Assembly (NCBI RefSeq): GCF_049801095.1
Contig: NZ_JBNAGH010000004.1
Location: 286,207-350,206, forward strand
Length of the DNA: 64,000 nucleotides
Reading direction: 5' to 3'
Origin: Dinoroseobacter sp049801095
Lineage (GTDB): Bacteria; Pseudomonadota; Alphaproteobacteria; Rhodobacterales; Rhodobacteraceae
Each line of letters opens with the position of its first letter. Position 1 is the first letter of the stretch. This document shows, in pieces, positions 23,398 to 31,977 of this stretch. The position numbers and the translations under genes are program-made. The notes under the pieces are model-generated. The model ran no database searches. It was not told where the DNA came from and worked only from the letters and a program-made list of their open reading frames with translations.

Positions 23398-25026
23398 TTA
23401 TGCGGTGCTTTGGGGGACCTCGGCTGTGTGCGAAGGCAGCAGCACGGTCACGCGCAGGCCGGGGGCATCGCCGAGCGCTTCGGGGCGGGGCAGGGGGCTT
23501 TGCAGGCGGATCTCGCCGCCCTGAGCCTCGATCACCCAGCGGCAGAGCGCGAGCCCGATGCCAAAGCCCTCGGCGCTGGTCGGGCCGGATCCTTGGGAGA
23601 ACCGCTCGAACACGTGGTCTTGCAGGGGGGCGGGGATGCCCGGGCCATTATCGGTCAGGGTGAGGCCGGTGCGGTTGCCCTCTGTCACCGGGGCGAGGTG
23701 CAGGCGTTCGCCGCTGCGGGCATGGCGGATGGCGTTGCGCACCAGCCCGACCAGCACCTGACGGAGCCAGTTGGGATCCGCACTGACCCGGGTGGCCGGG
23801 ATCGGGGCGATCTCGAGGGTCATGCCCGCGCTGTCGAGCTCGCCCTGCAGTTCGCGTCCCAGGGCGGACACCAGCGGCGCCAGGTCCACGGGCTGGGGAT
23901 CGAGGGCCAGTTGCCCGGTCTCAGAGCGCGCGAGCCGGAGCAGGTCGTCGATCTTGCGGTTGAGGCGTTCGGCCCGGGCCTCGATCGTGGCGAAGGCCGC
24001 GGTGGTCTCGGTGGCCGCGGGGCTGGCCTGCTTGCCGATCTGGGCTTCCATCAGGATGACCGTCAGGGGCGTGCGCAGCTCGTGGCTGATATCGGCAAAG
24101 AAGCGACGGCGGTTGCCGTCGATCTCTTCGAGCCGGGCATTGGCCCGTTCGAGCTCGGCGGTGCGGGTGGCGATGGTCTCGTTCAGGCGGGCCCATTCGG
24201 CGTCGATCTCGGTCTGGCGGTCCGAGAGGGCGGCGGCCATGCGGTTGGTCTGCTGGGAGAGCTGGCCGATCTCGTCGAGCCGGGTGACGGGCAGGACGCC
24301 GGAGAAATCCCCCTGGCCGATCTGGTCGGCGGCGCTGCGCACGGCGTCGAGCCGGTAGAATTGCGGGCGGATCAGGCCGAAATAGAAGGCCGCCACGCTG
24401 AGCCCGGCGGCCACCGCGATGGCGAGGGCGGTGGCGACGAGCTGGGCCCGCAGGGCGTCGATGCCCGAGAGGATTTCGGCGCGAAAGAGGCGCTCGGTAT
24501 TGATGGCCTGGCCCAGAAGTGGGTCGAAACTGGCCGCGAAACTGTCGATATAGCCGCGCAGGCGGGCGGTGTCCTGGCTCTCGGCCGAGAGCCCGACCAC
24601 GGTCTGGTTCAGGGTGGCCTCCATCCGGGCGACGCCGAGCGATTGGGTGCCGTAGCGCGATTGCTCGTCGATGCCGAGGGCGCGGGCGGCGAGCACGGCC
24701 TCTTCGACATCCGCGTGGAGCAGGGCGAAGGTGGCCTCAAGCTGACCGACCACCGGGGCGATCCGGTCGGCGCGGATCTCGGAGGGCAGGCCGGCCTGCA
24801 CGGCCTCGGAGGCGACCACGAGGAAGGTGGCGGCCTGGGTCGAGGCGGTGGCGTAGCGGGCCATGCGCTTTTCCGAGGCCAGGGCGGTGTCGAGCCGGTG
24901 GGCGACCTCGGTCAGGCCGAAATAGAGGATGCTCGCCGTGAGGATCGTGGCCGCGCCGAGCAGGGCCGCGCCGAGGGAGAGGCGCAGTTTCAGCGAGATG
25001 GTGGGGCGCGCGCGGGCAGGGGTCAT
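23398..25026 (-). CDS. Membrane sensor histidine kinase
   Basis: 542 residues from ATG 25026; a TTG at 25062 would add 12 residues. Membrane helix at about 18-38, a helical periplasmic sensor of about 155 residues, second helix at about 196-218, HAMP at 220-270 (ADQIGQGDFSG), coiled coil, HisKA with H315 (ADISHELRTPLT), and HATPase (LVRNAIRHARSG, DNGPGIP, GFGIGLALCRWV). It partners the OmpR-type regulator immediately downstream. The signal is unknown. Confidence 0.92.
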   Translation of the reverse strand: MTPARARPTISLKLRLSLGAALLGAATILTASILYFGLTEVAHRLDTALASEKRMARYATASTQAATFLVVASEAVQAGLPSEIRADRIAPVVGQLEATFALLHADVEEAVLAARALGIDEQSRYGTQSLGVARMEATLNQTVVGLSAESQDTARLRGYIDSFAASFDPLLGQAINTERLFRAEILSGIDALRAQLVATALAIAVAAGLSVAAFYFGLIRPQFYRLDAVRSAADQIGQGDFSGVLPVTRLDEIGQLSQQTNRMAAALSDRQTEIDAEWARLNETIATRTAELERANARLEEIDGNRRRFFADISHELRTPLTVILMEAQIGKQASPAATETTAAFATIEARAERLNRKIDDLLRLARSETGQLALDPQPVDLAPLVSALGRELQGELDSAGMTLEIAPIPATRVSADPNWLRQVLVGLVRNAIRHARSGERLHLAPVTEGNRTGLTLTDNGPGIPAPLQDHVFERFSQGSGPTSAEGFGIGLALCRWVIEAQGGEIRLQSPLPRPEALGDAPGLRVTVLLPSHTAEVPQSTA

Positions 25027-25080
25027 CCCGGCAGTGTTCGGGAAAATCGCCCCTGAGTGCAAGCGCGGCGGGTGTGCGGG

Positions 25081-25341
25081 CTAGGGGGCCAGCGCCTCGA
25101 GCGGGTTGTCCTTGGCCAGTTTCGAGCGCTGCAGACGGTCGAGCTCGGCCAGCGCCGTGGCCGGGTCGCCGCAGCGCGCGAGCGCCCGGTCATAGGCGCG
25201 CTGCACCGAGCGCGGGCGCCAGGGCAGAGCCGCATTGGCCAGCCAGCGCCGCAGATCCGGGGGCAGGCGGTCGAAGGCGCGCATCGGGTCCTCTTGCCGT
25301 TTGCGGGTGCGCAGGCGGGTTTCCCCGAGATTGCGGGGCAT
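25081..25341 (-). CDS. Small basic DUF6525-type protein
   Basis: 86 residues from ATG 25341. The pattern DPMRAFDRLPPDLRRWLANA, LPWRPRSVQRAYDRAL and ALAELDRLQRSKLAKD matches the small Rhodobacterales family I know as DUF6525. No function is established. The gene follows DUF1826 by 2 bp, at the end of the COG0523 GTPase operon, so it may be co-expressed under zinc limitation. Confidence 0.7.
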   Translation of the reverse strand: MPRNLGETRLRTRKRQEDPMRAFDRLPPDLRRWLANAALPWRPRSVQRAYDRALARCGDPATALAELDRLQRSKLAKDNPLEALAP

Positions 25342-25343
25342 GG

Positions 25344-25979
25344 TCAGGCGTCCTCGAGGTCGTAGACCGGGTCGAGCACCAGCACGAGCCGGGTCTCGCC
25401 CGTTCCCGCAATCGGCGGGGAGCGGTGCAGGACATGGGCCTCCCCCTGGGGTGGCCAGAGCGCGCCGCGCAGCACCACCGGGCTGCAGGGCGCGAGGGTC
25501 GTGACCGTCTCCGGGTCGGTGCCGTCCGTGGTCGGGCCGAGCTGCGTGCCGGTGCCGCGATAGCTGCAGACCAGACGGGCGAGGATCGCATCCATATGGA
25601 ATTTCGAGCAGGCATTGGTGGTGATCACATCGAGGCGCAGGCGGAGATATTCTGCCCGCATCAGGGCCGCAAAGCGCGTCGTCAAGGCCGTGACATCGGC
25701 CTCGAACCACTGGCGCGCGGGGCCTTCGGGCATGCCGGAGGCATCGCAGAGCGTCGCCAGCGCCCCGGCCACGGCAGCGGGGCGCAGCACCAGCCGCGCC
25801 CGGGGCAATTGCGCCGGGTCGAGCCCGTCGATCCAGTCCTGAAAGCCGGGCCGGGGCGCGCGCTGCCAGATCGCGGCGCCGCAGCGGGGCTCGCGGATCG
25901 CATAGAGCCCCTCCACCGTTTCGGTCAGGGTTACCACGGGATGGTCCGTGCGGGGCGGGGTGCTGTGGGCGAGGGTCAT
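25344..25979 (-). CDS. DUF1826 protein of the zinc-starvation operon
   Basis: 211 residues from ATG 25979, which overlaps the upstream GTPase stop (ATGA). Typical segments are WFEADVTALTTRFAALM, LDVITTNACSKFHMD and GEAHVLHRSPPI. His and Cys residues in the central part (TNACSKFHMD) could bind metal. DUF1826 genes occur repeatedly beside COG0523 GTPases in Zur regulons; the biochemical role is not known to me. Confidence 0.8.
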   Translation of the reverse strand: MTLAHSTPPRTDHPVVTLTETVEGLYAIREPRCGAAIWQRAPRPGFQDWIDGLDPAQLPRARLVLRPAAVAGALATLCDASGMPEGPARQWFEADVTALTTRFAALMRAEYLRLRLDVITTNACSKFHMDAILARLVCSYRGTGTQLGPTTDGTDPETVTTLAPCSPVVLRGALWPPQGEAHVLHRSPPIAGTGETRLVLVLDPVYDLEDA

Positions 25980-27190
25980 GCGGCCTCCTCCACCCTGCGC
26001 CATCCGGGGAAGGGATCGGGCAGATCCAGCGGCAACTGGTCCGGGCTTGCGGCCTGGCTCTCGGGCACGAGGCAGGCGTCAAGCCGCGCCTTGAGGCCCG
26101 GCCAGTCGATCCCGGCGCCGATAAAGACCAGCTCCTGGCGGCGATCACCCCAGGGTTCGTCCCAATTGTGCTCGATATAGGCCTTCACCGCCGGGTTGTC
26201 GGGCCAGCGCTCGGGCGGGGCCGAGGCCCACCAGGTGCCGATAGGCGCCACGGAGGACAGGGCCCCGGCCAGGGAGAACTCGGCCACCCAGTTCGGCCGC
26301 GTCGCGATCCAGAAATGCCCCTTGGCGCGGATCACGCCGGGCAGATCGCCATTGAGCAGATCGTGGATCTTCTGGGGATCGAAGGGCGCGCGGGCGCGGT
26401 AGACAAAGCTCGCCACCCCGTATTCCTCGGTTTCCGGCACGTGATCGGCAAATCCATAGAGCTCTTTGGCCCACATCGGGTGGGCATGGGCCTTTTCAAA
26501 GTCGAACTTGCCGGTGTTCAGGATCTTGTTGGCGGGCACCACGGAATGGTTGGTCTCGAGGATCTCGGCATCGGCGTTCAGGCTGCGGATGATCTTGCGC
26601 GCCGCGTCCGTGCGCTCAGGGCCCGCATCGGCGGTCTTGTTCAGGATCACCACATCTGCGAACTCCATCTGGTCCGTGAGCAGATGCACAAGGGTGCGTT
26701 CATCCTCCTCGCCCATGACCTCGCCGCGATCGCTGAGGAAATCATGGCTCGAGAAGTCCTGCAGCAGGTTCACCGCATCGACCACGGTGACCATCGTGTC
26801 CACGCGGGAGACATCCGAGAGGCTTTGGCCCGCCTCATCGCGGAAATCGAAGGTGGCGGCCACGGGCAGGGGTTCGGAAATGCCGGTGGATTCGATCAGC
26901 AGGTAGTCAAAGCGCTTCTCCTCGGCGAGGCGGCGGACCTCCTCCAGCAGGTCATCGCGCAGGGTGCAGCAGATGCAGCCATTGGACATCTCCACCAGGG
27001 TTTCATCCGTGCGGCTGAGCTCGGTCTCGGCCCGGACGAGGTCGGCGTCGATATTCACTTCGGACATGTCATTCACGATCACGGCGACCCGCAACCCGTC
27101 GCGATTGTTGAGCACGCGGTTCAGGAGGGTCGTTTTCCCGGCCCCGAGAAAACCGGAGAGGACGGTGACGGGCAGGCGGGTGTCGGTCAT
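25976..27190 (-). CDS. COG0523 (CobW/ZigA-like) GTP-dependent metallochaperone
   Basis: 404 residues, full-length two-domain protein. Walker A GFLGAGKT at 13-20; the metal-binding CxCC motif is at Cys72, Cys74, Cys75 (NGCICC); nucleotide-base motif region VVILNKTADA. The C-terminal CobW_C domain covers about 260-400. ZigA/ZagA-type proteins deliver zinc to client enzymes when zinc is scarce. It follows a second COG0523 gene by 31 bp, with a Zur-box-like site upstream of the pair. Confidence 0.9.
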   Translation of the reverse strand: MTDTRLPVTVLSGFLGAGKTTLLNRVLNNRDGLRVAVIVNDMSEVNIDADLVRAETELSRTDETLVEMSNGCICCTLRDDLLEEVRRLAEEKRFDYLLIESTGISEPLPVAATFDFRDEAGQSLSDVSRVDTMVTVVDAVNLLQDFSSHDFLSDRGEVMGEEDERTLVHLLTDQMEFADVVILNKTADAGPERTDAARKIIRSLNADAEILETNHSVVPANKILNTGKFDFEKAHAHPMWAKELYGFADHVPETEEYGVASFVYRARAPFDPQKIHDLLNGDLPGVIRAKGHFWIATRPNWVAEFSLAGALSSVAPIGTWWASAPPERWPDNPAVKAYIEHNWDEPWGDRRQELVFIGAGIDWPGLKARLDACLVPESQAASPDQLPLDLPDPFPGWRRVEEAA

Positions 27191-27221
27191 GGGGGCAGGT
27201 CTCCTGAGGCTGGGGCTGGGG

Positions 27222-28337
27222 CTAGCTTTGGGGCTGATTTTGAGGCTGGGTGGCGCGCAGCATGTCGATGCTGCGCATCAGTTCGGGGCGGGTCATGTCG
27301 CGCGCGATCACCACGATCCGGGAGCGGCGGTCGGTGCCGCGCCAGTTGCGCAGGGGGACCGGGCGTTCAAAGACCTGCTGGACCCCGTGGAACACGAAGG
27401 GGATGTCGATCCCCTCGAGAAAGACGATGCCTTTCACCCGCAGAAGGTCATTGCCGCGCAGGGCGGTTAGGGCGTTGAGCCAGAGGTCGAAGGCCGAATC
27501 CGTCAGCGGGTGCTCCAGCACCACGGAGACGCTGCCGATCCGCTGATCGTGGAGCGGCGCCGGTTCCGGTTCCGGGGCCGGGGCGCTGAGGCCCGAGAGA
27601 TTGCCCAGAGGGTCGGCGGCGGCGGGGGTCGCAAGCGCCAGAGCGCTGAACGCGTCCGGCTGGGCGGAGGTCCAGGCGACCGCGTGGTCCTGGGCGATAT
27701 CCTCGCGCAGGCTGGAGAGGTTCCAGAGCGCGCTCGGCGCGATCTCTCCCAGCACGGGTTGCTGGATGGGGGCGGTCTCGTTCAGGGCGCGCAGCCGCTC
27801 GGTCAGGGCGGTGATCTGGGGCGGGGTGACAAGGTCGGTCTTGCTGACGAGGATCAGATCCGCGAAGGCCACTTGCGAGACCGCTTCGAACTGGGCGTCC
27901 AGCGTGGACGCGCCGTTGACCGCATCCACCAGCGTCACCACCCCGTCCATGCGTACCAGCCGGGACAGGGTCGCATCCATCATCATGGTTTTCAGGATCG
28001 GGCCGGGATCGGCCATGCCGGTGGTCTCGATCACGATGCGTTCGAATTCGAGCGCGCCGGCCTCGCGCCGGTCCAGCAGCTTGGCGATGGTTTGCGGCAG
28101 CTCGCCCCGCACCGAGCAGCACAGGCAGCCCGATTGCATCAGGACGACCTCGTCCTCGACGCTCTGGATCAGGTCATGATCGAGCCCGGCCTCGCCAAAC
28201 TCGTTGACGATCACCGCGACCCGGCCATCGGTCGACTGTTCGAGCACCCGGTTGAGGAGCGTCGTCTTCCCGGCGCCGAGAAAGCCCGTGAGCAGGGTGA
28301 CCGGCACCCGGGGATCGCTGGGCAGGGGGGATGTCAT
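27222..28337 (-). CDS. Second COG0523 (CobW-like) GTPase
   Basis: 371 residues. Walker A GFLGAGKT at 18-25, CxCC at Cys71, Cys73, Cys74 (SGCLCC), base motif SKTDLV, and a CobW_C domain (LNALTALRGNDLLRVKGIV). It differs clearly from the neighbouring 404-residue paralogue, so the two belong to different COG0523 subgroups and may serve different clients. It is first in the four-gene operon and is preceded by a Zur-box-like palindrome at 28376. Confidence 0.9.
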   Translation of the reverse strand: MTSPLPSDPRVPVTLLTGFLGAGKTTLLNRVLEQSTDGRVAVIVNEFGEAGLDHDLIQSVEDEVVLMQSGCLCCSVRGELPQTIAKLLDRREAGALEFERIVIETTGMADPGPILKTMMMDATLSRLVRMDGVVTLVDAVNGASTLDAQFEAVSQVAFADLILVSKTDLVTPPQITALTERLRALNETAPIQQPVLGEIAPSALWNLSSLREDIAQDHAVAWTSAQPDAFSALALATPAAADPLGNLSGLSAPAPEPEPAPLHDQRIGSVSVVLEHPLTDSAFDLWLNALTALRGNDLLRVKGIVFLEGIDIPFVFHGVQQVFERPVPLRNWRGTDRRSRIVVIARDMTRPELMRSIDMLRATQPQNQPQS

Positions 28338-28375
28338 GGGCGGGTCTCCGGGGCGGATGGGATGGGGTGGATCAG

Positions 28376-28387
28376 ATGTGATAACAT
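28376..28387. promoter_or_regulatory. Zur-box-like site upstream of the COG0523 operon
   Basis: ATGTGATAACAT differs by one base from the core ATGTTATAACAT found in many proteobacterial Zur boxes. It lies 38 bp upstream of the first GTPase gene and fits repression by the Zur protein encoded at 29807-30304. Confidence 0.65.
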
Positions 28388-28460
28388 TACGTTTATGCCG
28401 CGCGTCTCGGGGTCTGGCAGGGGGGGGGCCGCCCGGTAGGAGCGGCCGCCCGGTGTCAGA

Positions 28461-29729
28461 TCAGAAGCAGCCCGCGAGGCTCTTGGCCATGTTGCGGATC
28501 AGCTGGGGATAGAGCTCCGGCCCTGGCTCGAGGCTGGCGCCGAGCGGGTCGATCACGGCCGTTTTGGCGTCGCTGCCATCGAGCACGGTGGTCACGAGGC
28601 CCGGGTTGAATTGCGGCTCGGCCAGCACGCAGCCGATGTTTTCATCCCGCACGCGGCCCTGCACTTCGGCGATCCGGGCGGGGCTGGGATCGGCCGCATC
28701 CCCGAGGGAGATCGCGCCGGAGGCGGGGAAGTCGAAATCCATCTCGAAATACTGGTAGGCGTCGTGGAAGGAGATGAAGCGGCCGCCCTGGACCGGCTCG
28801 AGGATCGCGGAGACCTCGGCGACCAGCGCCTCCATCTCGCCGCGGGCGGCGGCGGCATTGGCGAAGTACTCCCCCGCATGGTCCGGATCCGCTGCCGAGA
28901 GCTTGGCCGCGATCACATTGAGCCAGGTTGTGGCATTGGCGGGCGAGAGCCAGGCATGGGGGTCATGGGCGCCGTGGGCGTGGCCCTCATGGTCGTGGTG
29001 GTCGTGCCCGGCATGCGCCTCGTGGTCATGCGCGTGATCATGGTCGTGTTCAGCGTGCTCTTCATGATCGTGTTTGTCGTGATCATGTTCGGCGTGCTCT
29101 TCGTGGTCATGCTCGTCGTGATCGTGTTTGTCGTGGTCATGCTCGGCGTGCTCTTCATGGTCATGTTCGTCATGATCATGCGCGTGGTCATGGTCGTGAT
29201 CGTGATCATGGGCCTCGGCTTTCGCCTCCTTGTGCCCGTGGTCGTGATCGTGGTCGTGATCCTCGTGCGCGGCATGCTCCTCATGGTCGTGATCATGGTC
29301 TTCGTGATCACCATGGGCTGCGTGGTCTTCATGCCCGTGCTCGTCATGTTCCCCGTGGTCATGGGCCTCGAACAGGGCGTTCTCGCGGAAGTCATGCAGG
29401 ATGGTGCCCTCGGCCTCGAGCAGGGCCGTCACGGAGGCGCCGTCCGCGAGGGTTTCGACCGCGTCTTCAAGCCAGGGGGTCAGGTCCTCCCCCATCCAGA
29501 AGACCACATCGGCGTCCTGCAGGGCGCGGGCCTCGGAGGGACGCAGGTTGTACTGGTGCGGCGAGGCCCCGGCGGGGATCACCAGATCGGGGTCGCCCAC
29601 CCCGGCCATCACCCGCGCAACCAGCGAATGGATCGGAGCGATATCGACCGCAACGCTGGGCGCATCGGCCAGAGCCGTCCCCCCCATGAGCGCCGCGGAG
29701 AGGGAGAGCGGGAGAAGGATTCTGGACAT
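28461..29729 (-). CDS. znuA: Zinc ABC transporter substrate-binding protein ZnuA
   Basis: 422 residues from ATG 29729, with GAGGT five bases upstream. Signal peptide (LLPLSLSAALMGGTALA), conserved His in IAPIHSLV and ASPHQYNLRPS, then an extremely long His/Asp/Glu-rich insert of about 140 residues before HDPHAWLSPANA, and the C-terminal lobe (FISFHDAYQYFE). Usual ZnuA proteins are near 310-340 residues with a His loop of 20-40; most of the excess here is the loop. It captures periplasmic zinc for ZnuBC. It is divergent from zur across 77 bp with Zur-box-like sites. Confidence 0.95.
   Translation of the reverse strand: MSRILLPLSLSAALMGGTALADAPSVAVDIAPIHSLVARVMAGVGDPDLVIPAGASPHQYNLRPSEARALQDADVVFWMGEDLTPWLEDAVETLADGASVTALLEAEGTILHDFRENALFEAHDHGEHDEHGHEDHAAHGDHEDHDHDHEEHAAHEDHDHDHDHGHKEAKAEAHDHDHDHDHAHDHDEHDHEEHAEHDHDKHDHDEHDHEEHAEHDHDKHDHEEHAEHDHDHAHDHEAHAGHDHHDHEGHAHGAHDPHAWLSPANATTWLNVIAAKLSAADPDHAGEYFANAAAARGEMEALVAEVSAILEPVQGGRFISFHDAYQYFEMDFDFPASGAISLGDAADPSPARIAEVQGRVRDENIGCVLAEPQFNPGLVTTVLDGSDAKTAVIDPLGASLEPGPELYPQLIRNMAKSLAGCF
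29053..29199. repeat. Tandem repeats encoding the ZnuA His-rich loop
   Basis: Within the larger low-complexity region (about 28975-29370), units of 39 and 54 bp recur, each starting GCGTGCTCTTC at 29053, 29092 and 29146 on the plus strand. They encode DEHDHEEHAEHDHDKHDH and shortened copies. The loop length is likely variable between strains through slippage or recombination. Confidence 0.75.
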
Positions 29730-29744
29730 TGGCACCTCAGCGTG

Positions 29745-29787
29745 ATCTTATAACATTTCTTCGTCCTTAGATGATATAAGATAACAT
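29745..29787. promoter_or_regulatory. Zur-box-like sites between znuA and zur
   Basis: ATCTTATAACAT (29745-29756) is one base off the core ATGTTATAACAT and lies 16 bp upstream of znuA. A weaker site ATAAGATAACAT (29776-29787) is nearer zur. Both would allow Zur to control znuA and the zur-znuCB unit together. Confidence 0.65.
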
Positions 29788-29806
29788 GACAAGCAAGGGG
29801 CAGGGC

Positions 29807-30304
29807 ATGGCCGGCGAAAATGCGGCACCGGTCGGGTTCGACCGGCATGATCACAGCGCATGTGTCAGCGCGGCGCTGGCGGCTGCCGAGGCCCGTTGCG
29901 CCGAAGAAGGGCTGCGCCTGACGCCGGTGCGGCGCAAGGTGCTGGAGCTTCTGTTGCAGGAGCACCGCGCCCTGAAGGCCTATGCGATTCTCGACCTGTT
30001 GCGCGATGCGGGGTTCGGCTCGCAGCCGCCCGTGGCCTATCGCGCGCTTGATTTTCTCGCCCAGCACGGCTTTGTGCACCGGATCGAGCGGCTCAACGCC
30101 TTTGTGGCCTGCGCCCATCCCGGAGAGACCCATATGCCCGCCTTCATGATCTGTCGCCTCTGCGAAGCGGTGGCCGAAGCCCAATCCGCCCCGGCCCGGG
30201 GCTCCCTCGGGGAGGCGGCGCGGGCCGCCGGGTTCCAGATCGAGCGGACGGTGGTCGAGGCCGAGGGCGTCTGCCCCAAATGTCTGGGCAAAGCCGACGC
30301 ATGA
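29807..30304 (+). CDS. zur: Zinc uptake regulator Zur (Fur family)
   Basis: 165 residues from ATG 29807 with an AGGGG/AGGG purine stretch before it; ATG 29786 is also in frame but lies inside a Zur-box-like site. Winged helix with RLTPVRRKVLELLLQEHRALKAYAIL and PVAYRALDFLAQHGFVHRI. Zinc-binding residues include FVACAHPGETH, the pair CRLC and the C-terminal CPKC. It represses zinc uptake genes when zinc is sufficient. The stop overlaps znuC (ATGA). Confidence 0.93.
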   Translation: MAGENAAPVGFDRHDHSACVSAALAAAEARCAEEGLRLTPVRRKVLELLLQEHRALKAYAILDLLRDAGFGSQPPVAYRALDFLAQHGFVHRIERLNAFVACAHPGETHMPAFMICRLCEAVAEAQSAPARGSLGEAARAAGFQIERTVVEAEGVCPKCLGKADA

Positions 30305-31104
30305 GCCTTCTTTCCGTCAAGGACCTGAGCGTCACTTATGGCGCCAATACGGTGTTGCAGCATGTCTCGCTCGACCTGTTCGAGGGCGAGATCGTCACGA
30401 TTGTCGGCCCCAACGGGTCCGGCAAGACGACCTTGCTGCGGGCCCTGATCGGCGCGGCGGACCCTTCGGCCGGGACGGTCACGCGCAAGCCGGGGCTCAA
30501 GATCGGGTATGTGCCGCAAAAGCTCCATATTGATCCGACCCTGCCCATGACCGTGGCACGCTTCATGCAGCTGACCGAGCGGGTGTCGCGCGCGGACTGC
30601 ATGGCAGCCCTGGAGGCCGCCGGGGTGCCCGACCTGAGCAAGCGGCAGATGTCGCGGCTCTCGGGCGGGCAGTTCCAGCGGGTGCTGCTGGCGCGGGCGC
30701 TGATCAACCGCCCGGATGTGCTGCTCTTGGATGAGGCGACCCAGGGGCTCGACCAGCCCGGTTCGGCGGCCTTCTATCGGCAGATCGAGGCCGTGCGGCG
30801 GGAGACTGGCTGCGCCGTGCTGATGATCAGTCACGAGCTCCATGTGGTGATGAGCGCCTCGGACCGGGTGGTCTGCCTGAACGGGCATATCTGCTGTCAG
30901 GGGGCGCCGGCGGTGGTGGCCTCGGCGCCGGAATACCGGGCGCTGTTCGGGACGGGCACGGGCGGGGCGCTGGCGCTGTATCGGCACGAGCATGACCACA
31001 GCCATAGTCATGACCATGATCACGACCATGGCCACAAGGACGGGCCCGGGTTGGAGCAGGCCCAGGATAAGGCTCAGGATCAGGCCCAAGAGGCGGCGCA
31101 GTAA
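30301..31104 (+). CDS. znuC: Zinc ABC transporter ATPase ZnuC
   Basis: 267 residues from ATG 30301. Walker A GPNGSGKT, signature LSGGQFQRVLLARAL, Walker B VLLLDEATQGLD and H-loop MISHELH. The C-terminal tail is His-rich (HEHDHSHSHDHDHDHGH), an addition to the ATPase core that could bind zinc on the cytoplasmic side. The gene is translationally coupled to zur and znuB. Confidence 0.95.
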   Translation: MSLLSVKDLSVTYGANTVLQHVSLDLFEGEIVTIVGPNGSGKTTLLRALIGAADPSAGTVTRKPGLKIGYVPQKLHIDPTLPMTVARFMQLTERVSRADCMAALEAAGVPDLSKRQMSRLSGGQFQRVLLARALINRPDVLLLDEATQGLDQPGSAAFYRQIEAVRRETGCAVLMISHELHVVMSASDRVVCLNGHICCQGAPAVVASAPEYRALFGTGTGGALALYRHEHDHSHSHDHDHDHGHKDGPGLEQAQDKAQDQAQEAAQ

Positions 31105-31901
31105 TGCTGGATGATTTCATGACCCGCGCCACCCTGGCCGGGATCGGTGTGGCCTTTGCGGCGGCCCCGCTGGGCTGTTTCGTGGTCTGGCGGCGCATGG
31201 CCTATTTCGGCGATGCCACGGCCCATGCGGCGATCCTCGGGGTTGCGCTGTCCCTGGCGCTGCAGGTGTCGATCTTTGCCGGGACCGTGGCGGTGGCGCT
31301 GGTCATGGCGCTGGTGGTGACCCTGCTGACCGGGCGGGGCTATGCCATGGACACGCTGCTGGGGGTGCTGGCCCATTCGGCGCTGGCCTTCGGGCTGGTG
31401 GCGGTGTCGTTCCTGTCGGGGATCCGGATCGACCTGATGGCGTATCTGTTCGGGGATCTGCTGGCGGTGTCGCGGGGGGATCTCGTGGTGATCTGGGGCG
31501 GGGCCGCGCTGGTCGTGGCGCTGATCGTCTGGCGGTGGTCGCCGCTTCTGACCTCGACCCTGAACCATGAGCTGGCCTATGCGAGCGGGCTGAACCCCAA
31601 GCGGGAGCAGCTGGTGCTGACCCTGTCTCTGGCGATCACGGTGGCGGTGGCGATCAAGGTGGTGGGCGTGCTGCTGATTGCGGCCATGCTGATCATTCCG
31701 GCAGCGGCGGCACGGGGGCTCGCGCGCACGCCCGAGGCGATGGCGGGGATCGCGGCGGCGATCGGGGCGATCTCGGCGGTGGCCGGGTTGCAGGGCGCGT
31801 ATCTGCTGGACACGCCCGCGGGGCCGTCGATCGTCTGCGTGGCGGCGATCCTCTTTGCGGCGCTGAACCTGCTGCAATGGGGGCGGGAGCGTCGGGGCTA
31901 G
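31104..31901 (+). CDS. znuB: Zinc ABC transporter permease ZnuB
   Basis: 265 residues with about eight membrane helices, ABC-3 family. The pattern GCFVVWRRMAYFGDATAHAAILG is the family N-terminus. It begins at TAATG, overlapping the znuC stop. Together with ZnuA and ZnuC it completes the high-affinity zinc importer. Confidence 0.95.
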   Translation: MLDDFMTRATLAGIGVAFAAAPLGCFVVWRRMAYFGDATAHAAILGVALSLALQVSIFAGTVAVALVMALVVTLLTGRGYAMDTLLGVLAHSALAFGLVAVSFLSGIRIDLMAYLFGDLLAVSRGDLVVIWGGAALVVALIVWRWSPLLTSTLNHELAYASGLNPKREQLVLTLSLAITVAVAIKVVGVLLIAAMLIIPAAAARGLARTPEAMAGIAAAIGAISAVAGLQGAYLLDTPAGPSIVCVAAILFAALNLLQWGRERRG

Positions 31902-31977
31902 GGCCATGCGCGGGGCTTGCGCGGCAAGGTGATCTGTGGCGCAGAGGGCGAAGGAGCCCAGCCACGGAGGACAGATC

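Noticed and set aside
28975..29370. Short repeats that could be mistaken for a CRISPR array
   Set aside because: The repeats are in frame and encode the His-rich loop; there are no unique spacers of constant length and no cas genes.
28611..29753. 380-codon plus-strand frame with many Val/Met stretches resembling a membrane protein
   Set aside because: It is the antisense translation of the His/Asp codons of the ZnuA loop, which yields Val and Met runs.
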